A stretch of DNA of 64,000 nt. It comes from Tritrichomonas musculus (Eukaryota > Parabasalia > Tritrichomonadida > Tritrichomonadidae). The translations under genes were made by a program, and so were the position numbers. Below, piece by piece: positions 58,873 to 64,000 of the stretch. The stretch spans positions 1,488,001-1,552,000 of the forward strand of contig JAPFFF010000001.1 in assembly GCA_039105265.1 (NCBI GenBank), in the 5' to 3' direction. The notes beneath the pieces are model-generated. The model saw only the letters and a list, made by a program, of their open reading frames with translations, ran no database searches and was not told the DNA's origin. Position 1 is the first letter of the stretch. Every line of letters begins with the position of its first letter.

Positions 58873-60505
58873 TAACGTATTTCCAGAAATGCGCAAAAAA
58901 TATACATTTTTCCAGAAATGCGTAAAAAATAAACGTTCGTTTTTTGTAAATTTTTTATTGTTTTTTAATTTTTCAAAATGCCTATTTATTTTCAATTGTT
59001 TTAATTATGATACTTAATAAATACATGCTCATATGAAATACATTAACCATTTATTTCACTGATTGATGTTCTTTATACGGAAAAACAAGAAATTTTTATT
59101 TTTATTTTTTTTATAATAATTTTGACAAAATTTATTATCGCTCTGACTGATAAGCTTTAAAGTTGTATAATATGATTTTATGAGGTTTAACTATTATTTA
59201 TTAAAGAGTTGAGTTAGGGTCTTAAATGACGCATTGAAAAAAAAGAAAAACAAATATTACTGTTTGTTCATGAAGGATTATTAAAGTAAATCGTTTTTAA
59301 ATCATTCCAACTTTTTAAACAATGTGTAAACAATTGTTTTGCTAATCAACTAGATTAAATTCTTAGAGTGTCAAGAAAAATTATGATGATCATTTATCCG
59401 AATGATCATTTTTTTTCCATGCATTTATTAAATTCAAGCATAATAAATTGAATCAGCAACGAGTATTAAATAAATATGTATTAGCTATTTTTAATTGGAA
59501 TATCAAGAAAAGCATAAATTCCAAAAAAATGACTAAAAATTCTTTAAAATTAAAAAAAATATAATTATATTTGTTTATTAGGACATTTATTGGCAATAAA
59601 TGTATAATACTCAATGCAATTAAAATATTAATTATGGCGTTTTGTTTAAGTAATGGTTCAATAATGATTTTTACTGATTTTAATAGTTGACTTTTTGAAT
59701 ACTATTGAATTTTTTATTTATATAGAAAAAACTTCATTTATGATGCGTTACAATGTTTTTACCTTTCTCAAATTTATTTTTTCGTGATATATTTTAGAAT
59801 ATAAAATTTGATATTATATATTTTTCACAATATTACAAAAATTTTAAAATGATCAATAATTGTCGTAGTTATATTTATTTTCAGAAAAAATACAATATAT
59901 ATTTGATTTAATTACCTGATTATTGATCGAATTATTATGCTTGAATTTAATAAATGCATGGAAAAAAAATGATCATTCGGATAAATGATCATCATAATTT
60001 TTCTTGACACTCTAAGAATTTAATCTAGTTGATTAGCAAAACAATTGTTTACACATTGTTTAAAAAGTTGGAATGATTTAAAAACGATTTACTTTAATAA
60101 TCCTTCATGAACAAACAGTAATATTTGTTTTTCTTTTTTTTCAATGCGTCATTTAAGACCCTAACTCAACTCTTTAATAAATAATAGTTAAACCTCATAA
60201 AATCATATTATACAACTTTAAAGCTTATCAGTCAGAGCGATAATAAATTTTGTCAAAATTATTATAAAAAAAATAAAAATAAAAATTTCTTGTTTTTCCG
60301 TATAAAGAACATCAATCAGTGAAATAAATGGTTAATGTATTTCATATGAGCATGTATTTATTAAGTATCATAATTAAAACAATTGAAAATAAATAGGCAT
60401 TTTGAAAAATTAAAAAACAATAAAAAATTTACAAAAAACGAACGTTTATTTTTTACGCATTTCTGGAAAAATGTATATTTTTTGCGCATTTCTGGAAATA
60501 CGTTA
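58873..60505. mobile_element. Foldback element with 575-bp inverted arms
   Basis: Left arm 58873-59447 and right arm 59932-60505 are near-perfect inverted repeats, starting TAACGTATTTCCAGAAATGC. The 484-bp centre is AT-rich and non-coding. Outside the arms the similarity continues weakly (AATATTATAAAT on both sides), and a direct repeat of 20 or 21 bp that begins TTTGATCAATTCAATTAAAT lies at 58836-58856 and 60537-60558. No transposase is present, so it is non-autonomous. It lies just upstream of the CH-domain gene start. Confidence 0.88.
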
Positions 60506-60690
60506 CTTAAATATTTATAATATTTCCAAATAATTTTTTTGATCAATTCAATTAAATAAGATTGAATATTTTATTTGAGATATAAACAATAATTCAATAC
60601 TGAATTTTTTTTACCTTCTGAAAAAATATTTTTTTCAGATAATTTATTCAAATAATTCTTTTAAATAAACTTTGTCATATAAAAATTATA

Positions 60691-61325
60691 AAGTCCGATT
60701 CAAAAAGCTTGGGACATGAAGTAAAATTCATTCAATTTTTTTATCATAAAAAGTGAAAAACAAATTTTTTTTTTCAATTAAGATTTTAAAATATTCAAAT
60801 TTTATTGATTTTTTACTAATTTATAATGTCAAAGCAAATCGATTTACCAACCAAAATGCGTATAGCATTTTATTATGGGCAAAACGATAGTCAAAGATTA
60901 ATTGCCGAAAAAACAGGAACTTCAAAAACTTCTGTTAATCGTTATTTACAACTTCTTGATAAAAGCAATGTTCAATAGAAAATTGTACCAAAAGCACGGA
61001 AATATGCAAGATATTACCCGATTTATTTCTAAATAAAATTGGCATGCCCAAACCGACGATTATTCCTGGATCAAAAATATATCTTCCTCTTTAATTGAAA
61101 AAATTGATGAAAAAAAAACAAAAAATAAAAAAAAGAAAGAAAGAAAGAAAATATATAAATAAAAAATGGTTTTTATAAATTCTATTTTAAGATATTGATG
61201 TTTTAATTTTTTTATTTGAATTTTTTTCAGAGCTTCTCACAATTTGTTTCACATCACCTGGGACAAAATTGAATACTTTTAATTGAATATTGAAAAAGTA
61301 GTCCCAAGCTTTTTGAATCGGACTT
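60691..61325. mobile_element. Internally deleted mariner element (635 bp)
   Basis: Terminal inverted repeats AAGTCCGATTCAAAAAGCTT...AAGCTTTTTGAATCGGACTT, with TA duplications at 60689-60690 and 61326-61327, the mariner signature. The interior encodes only the first 50 codons of a transposase, then non-coding AT- and A-rich sequence, so it cannot move by itself. Confidence 0.9.
60826..60978 (+). pseudogene. N-terminal helix-turn-helix of a mariner transposase (50 aa)
   Basis: MSKQIDLPTKMRIAFYYGQN leads into DSQRLIAEKTGTSKTSVNRYLQLLDK, the first DNA-binding helix-turn-helix of Tc1/mariner transposases, then a stop. The catalytic DDE/D part is absent. A DNA-binding fragment alone could in principle occupy TIRs and repress related elements; this is speculation. 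Confidence 0.75.
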
Positions 61326-62218
61326 TAAAATGCATTTTTTAGGTAATATATTAAACAATAAATAATTATATCCACATTAACCTAAACTATAATGATACGT
61401 AAATATGATTTTCCTATTTTAAAATACTAATTACAAAATAAATAGTATTTCTTTTTCAAAATACTTGTTTTTATAATTTTATCTTTTTCTTCAACCATAA
61501 ATGTTAGTTTAAAATACTTAATAGATAGAGGCTATGATAATATTTTCAATTCAAAGACAATAATGTTAGTTTATAAATGTGGAAATATCAAAAAATTCAT
61601 TTTAAAATGCAATTCCAGAATAATATCTTGAAAATGAGAATTCTCTCAGTGAGAATTATTTTAACCCTTGAGAATAATACCTAACCCTTGCTTTTTGTAC
61701 ATACAATGTATAAAAAAATACGTTATTATAAAATACAATGTACAATTGTAGTTTCCTCTCAAATTTTGTTTCCGGAAAATGAATTTATTTTGTTCAATTA
61801 AGCATTTTCTGATTTTTAAATTTGAAATTTAGATTTATTATATTTTTTAAAAAACATTAATATCATGTATGTTTAAAATTTCTTTCTTTGGGTCAATCAT
61901 AAAAATATCGTTTTTTGGTCAATTTTTTTTATTTGTTCCATAGTAATATTCTCATATATTTGAAGTTCATTGCTAAAATATATTTTAGTTAAATGTACTT
62001 TTAAAAATAAAACAGGAGATATATAATTGATTAAAAAAAAATTTAATGAATTATTATATTACCATATTATTGCATCTTGGCCATCATTTATTTATAAAAA
62101 CTATCCACTCTAATATGAGGCTTAATATTTTGAATTCAAACAAAAATGTTGATCTACAAGATGATTTTACGTTAAAAAAAATATTAACGTTTAAAAGTTA
62201 CGTTAAAGACAATATGAT
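61326..62218. other. AT-rich spacer, no gene seen
   Basis: Nothing supported. A 61-codon frame at 62046-62231 has spacer composition, although it leads into the LRR-like fragment at 62219. Confidence 0.5.
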
Positions 62219-62452
62219 GTGGAAAAAGTAAGGATTATCTTTCACAAATATTATCATAGAAGAAGAGTCAAAATAGAACCTAATTCATTTTCTAACTGCA
62301 GAATGCTTATATCAATATCATTTCAAAATTGTTCAAATGATGCTACTTATGAATTTCAACTTTGTTATCCTCAAGAAAATCAATTAAGTGGAATAAATGA
62401 TAAGTTTTCATTGAATTCATTCATAATATTCTCAAATTCATCATATTTTTGA
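62219..62452 (+). pseudogene. Possible BspA-type LRR fragment
   Basis: Residues VKIEPNSFSNCRMLISISF resemble one BspA/LRR_5 repeat (I..NAFSNCxxLxSIxF), the dominant surface-protein family of trichomonads. The rest (NCSNDATYEFQLCYPQENQ) does not repeat the pattern. It is a single degenerate unit at best. Confidence 0.3.
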
Positions 62453-62474
62453 CAATATGGATATTTTCACCTAC

Positions 62475-62538
62475 TAATAAAATGATTTTTAATTATATAT
62501 CTATATTAGTAGATATATAATTAAAAATCATTTTATTA
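62475..62538. repeat. Perfect 28-bp hairpin with 8-nt loop
   Basis: TAATAAAATGATTTTTAATT through ATCT (62475-62502) is exactly inverted at 62511-62538 around ATATTAGT. It is followed by a T-run (62543-62555). It could be a terminator-like structure or a tiny foldback remnant. Confidence 0.8.
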
Positions 62539-62722
62539 TTCTTTTTTTTTTTTTAGTTGTTTCTTTTTTTAATCTCATTAATCCACTTTAAACTATGAAA
62601 AAGATACAAGATTGCTTAAATAGCTAGCAAATAATTAGAAAAAATAAATCAGATAATTTTTGAATTATTTAATATTATTTAATGAATTTGCCAAAAAAAA
62701 GTATTCATTAACGCATATTTGT

Positions 62723-63112
62723 TTATTTCTTTGGAGGAGGAGGAGCTGGCGATGCATAATTTTTAAGTCCGCTGATTGCAGATTTAACTTTTGGATCATT
62801 TCGATAGCATGGCAATAATGCAATGGCGCTTATAACATTTTCTGGCATTTCGGTCCAAGCTGAATAAATAATATTTTTATCATCAAGTTTTTTCATAAAA
62901 GCTTCGAGTTTATTTTGCGAAATTCCTAAAGAACGCTTTGTCATATTTGGCAAATCGCTTAAATATTCGATCATCATTGGATGGTCATGATATTTGGCTT
63001 GCAAACTCATGACAGCATGACAACCTTGAACAATCATTGCACCACATGGCCAATCAAGATCTGTATTTAAAATAACATACAAAATTGTTCCCTGTTTTTG
63101 TTCAGAAGCCAT
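62723..63112 (-). CDS. PTRHD1-like protein (peptidyl-tRNA hydrolase II fold)
   Basis: ATG at 63112, 129 aa. The pattern YVILNTDLDWPCGAMIVQGCHAVMSL, then YLSDLPNMTKRSLGI, LEAFMKKLDDKNIIYSAWTEMPENVISAIALLPC, matches the PTH2 fold, most closely the PTRHD1 subgroup with its DLDWP.GA...QGCHA signature and W.E.PEN.....AL.P end. PTH2 proteins release peptides from peptidyl-tRNA; PTRHD1's activity is less certain. The short Pro/Lys tail (SPAPPPPKK) is unusual. The length is normal and no break is seen, so this is an intact host gene. Confidence 0.88.
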   Translation of the reverse strand: MASEQKQGTILYVILNTDLDWPCGAMIVQGCHAVMSLQAKYHDHPMMIEYLSDLPNMTKRSLGISQNKLEAFMKKLDDKNIIYSAWTEMPENVISAIALLPCYRNDPKVKSAISGLKNYASPAPPPPKK

Positions 63113-63573
63113 AAAAAATTTAAGAAGGTCGTGAAAATAAAATTGAATGAATAAAATTTTTTCTCTATTTTTTATTTTCTGCCATATTTTATTTTACAAC
63201 ATGGAAATTAAATTTATAAAATAAGATAATAATATATCATATAATTTAAAAAATTCATACAACAACTATTTTATGTTTTTTTTTTTTTTGAAAATGAGTA
63301 ATAAATATATTGGATTGAAAATAGCTAAAAATACAGCACATCAATTTTCAAGTCAATAAACTGTATTTACAATATTTAAATTATGATATTTTTTTCTGTT
63401 TTGGCAAGGATAATATGTTTTTTCAATTATTAGATTAAAAAAAGAGAGCAATTTTATTAAATATATTATATATTTAAAAATAATATTTATTTGTAGTTTA
63501 GAACGTAAAAATTTGAATATGATTAAGAATATAAATAAGTTGAATTTAATTATAATTTGTTTGTTTCTAATGA
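63113..63573. other. AT-rich spacer between PTRHD1-like and LRR genes
   Basis: No gene, repeat or RNA is supported here. Confidence 0.6.
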
Positions 63574-64000
63574 TTAATCCAAATTGGTGGAATCATAATT
63601 ATGTGTTCTGGAGATCCAGAAAAAGATGAAAAATTGAATGTTTTCATTACAGATTCTTCTGAAATTCAAATAGTTTTTAAATTTTTTCTTATAAAATGCT
63701 TTTTTACCAATTTGACACTTTTGGTGGAATAACAATTCCTTCTTTTTTTTGTCCAGAAAAAGCTTCTGCTTCAATTGTTCTTAAATTAGAATTGGTTGGA
63801 ATTTCAATTTTTCTTAGATTATTGCAAAGATGAAATGCACCTTTACATATTTTAGTAATTTTAGGTGGAATATAAATTTCTTCAATGATTATGAGAGAAA
63901 ATGCTGCAGATCCAATTATTTGCAAATTGAAATTTGTTGGAATTTCAACATTTCTTCGGAAAAAACAACCTTTAAATGCATGCGATGAAAAGATTTTTAT
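63574..64000 (-). pseudogene. BspA-type leucine-rich-repeat gene, 3' end, decayed; continues beyond the window
   Basis: The frame is open from the window edge to 63704 and reads BspA-like LRR_5 repeats: FSSHAFKGC, VEIPTNFNLQIIGSAAFS, EEIYIPPKITKICKGAFHLC, LRKIEIPTNSNLRTIEAEAFSG, IVIPPKVSNW, then a stop. After it, LRR-like pieces appear in other frames (CQIGKKAFYKK; SEESVMKTFNFSSFSGSPEHIIMIPPIW), so the 3' end has frame changes. These proteins are typical abundant surface or secreted LRR proteins in trichomonads, used in adhesion. The IPTNSNLRTIE style is one I associate with Tritrichomonas. Upstream parts lie outside the window. Confidence 0.7.

Noticed and set aside
60361-60546. 61-codon minus-strand ORF
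   Set aside because: It lies in the right arm of the foldback element and is not protein-like.

Overview
The window looks like nuclear DNA of a trichomonad (Parabasalia), most likely a Tritrichomonas-like species. The evidence is a very AT-rich, almost intron-less sequence, a BspA-type leucine-rich-repeat gene, a two-CH-domain actin-binding gene of trichomonad type, an ecto-NTPDase, a Polinton/Maverick, a mariner fragment, and a high density of other mobile DNA. The species call is an inference. Few host genes are intact; most of the 64 kb is mobile DNA or decayed sequence.

Layout. 1-4763: a rolling-circle Helitron Rep/helicase gene on the minus strand, open to the window edge, whose N-terminus is a USP-type ubiquitin-protease-like domain. 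5-6.9 kb: AT-rich spacer with a small unknown ORF and degenerate repeat copies. 6953-10036: a GC-richer satellite of 61-bp palindromic units (two unit types in a higher-order pattern) between two 216-bp direct repeats. 10543-12033: a secreted or surface ecto-NTPDase. 13652-38962: a 25.3-kb Polinton that looks whole, with near-identical terminal inverted repeats, a 5-bp target duplication, and genes for polymerase, integrase, packaging ATPase, candidate capsid proteins and two giant related surface-type proteins. It sits inside a short repeat whose unoccupied relative lies at 45912-46220 in this same window.

39-47 kb: mostly AT-rich spacer with several TA-flanked MITE-like repeats, one decayed secreted-protein gene and a small ubiquitin-like gene. 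47405-52272: two overlapping reading frames that together encode pseudokinase, midasin/MoxR-like AAA ATPase, vWA, Sel1 repeats, vWA and Sel1 repeats, an architecture I do not recognise; the frames are offset by one base. 52602-57699: a 5.1-kb DNA transposon with 686-bp terminal inverted repeats, a 17-bp target duplication and a transposase joining a bromodomain-like module to a DDE integrase core. 57757-58813: a CH-domain gene whose two halves now face each other, best explained by a 0.76-kb inversion. 58873-60505: a foldback element with 575-bp arms. 60691-61325: a short mariner derivative. 62.7-64 kb: a PTRHD1-like gene and a decayed BspA-type LRR gene.

How things fit together. Several elements join a mobile-DNA enzyme to a host-type regulatory domain: USP with Helitron Rep/helicase, a bromodomain with integrase, and possibly an OTU-like module with Polinton polymerase. 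The strongest candidates for something undescribed are the USP-Helitron fusion, the bromodomain transposase with its long target duplication, and the pseudokinase-AAA-vWA-Sel1 locus. Family names rest on motifs read by eye; no database search was possible.
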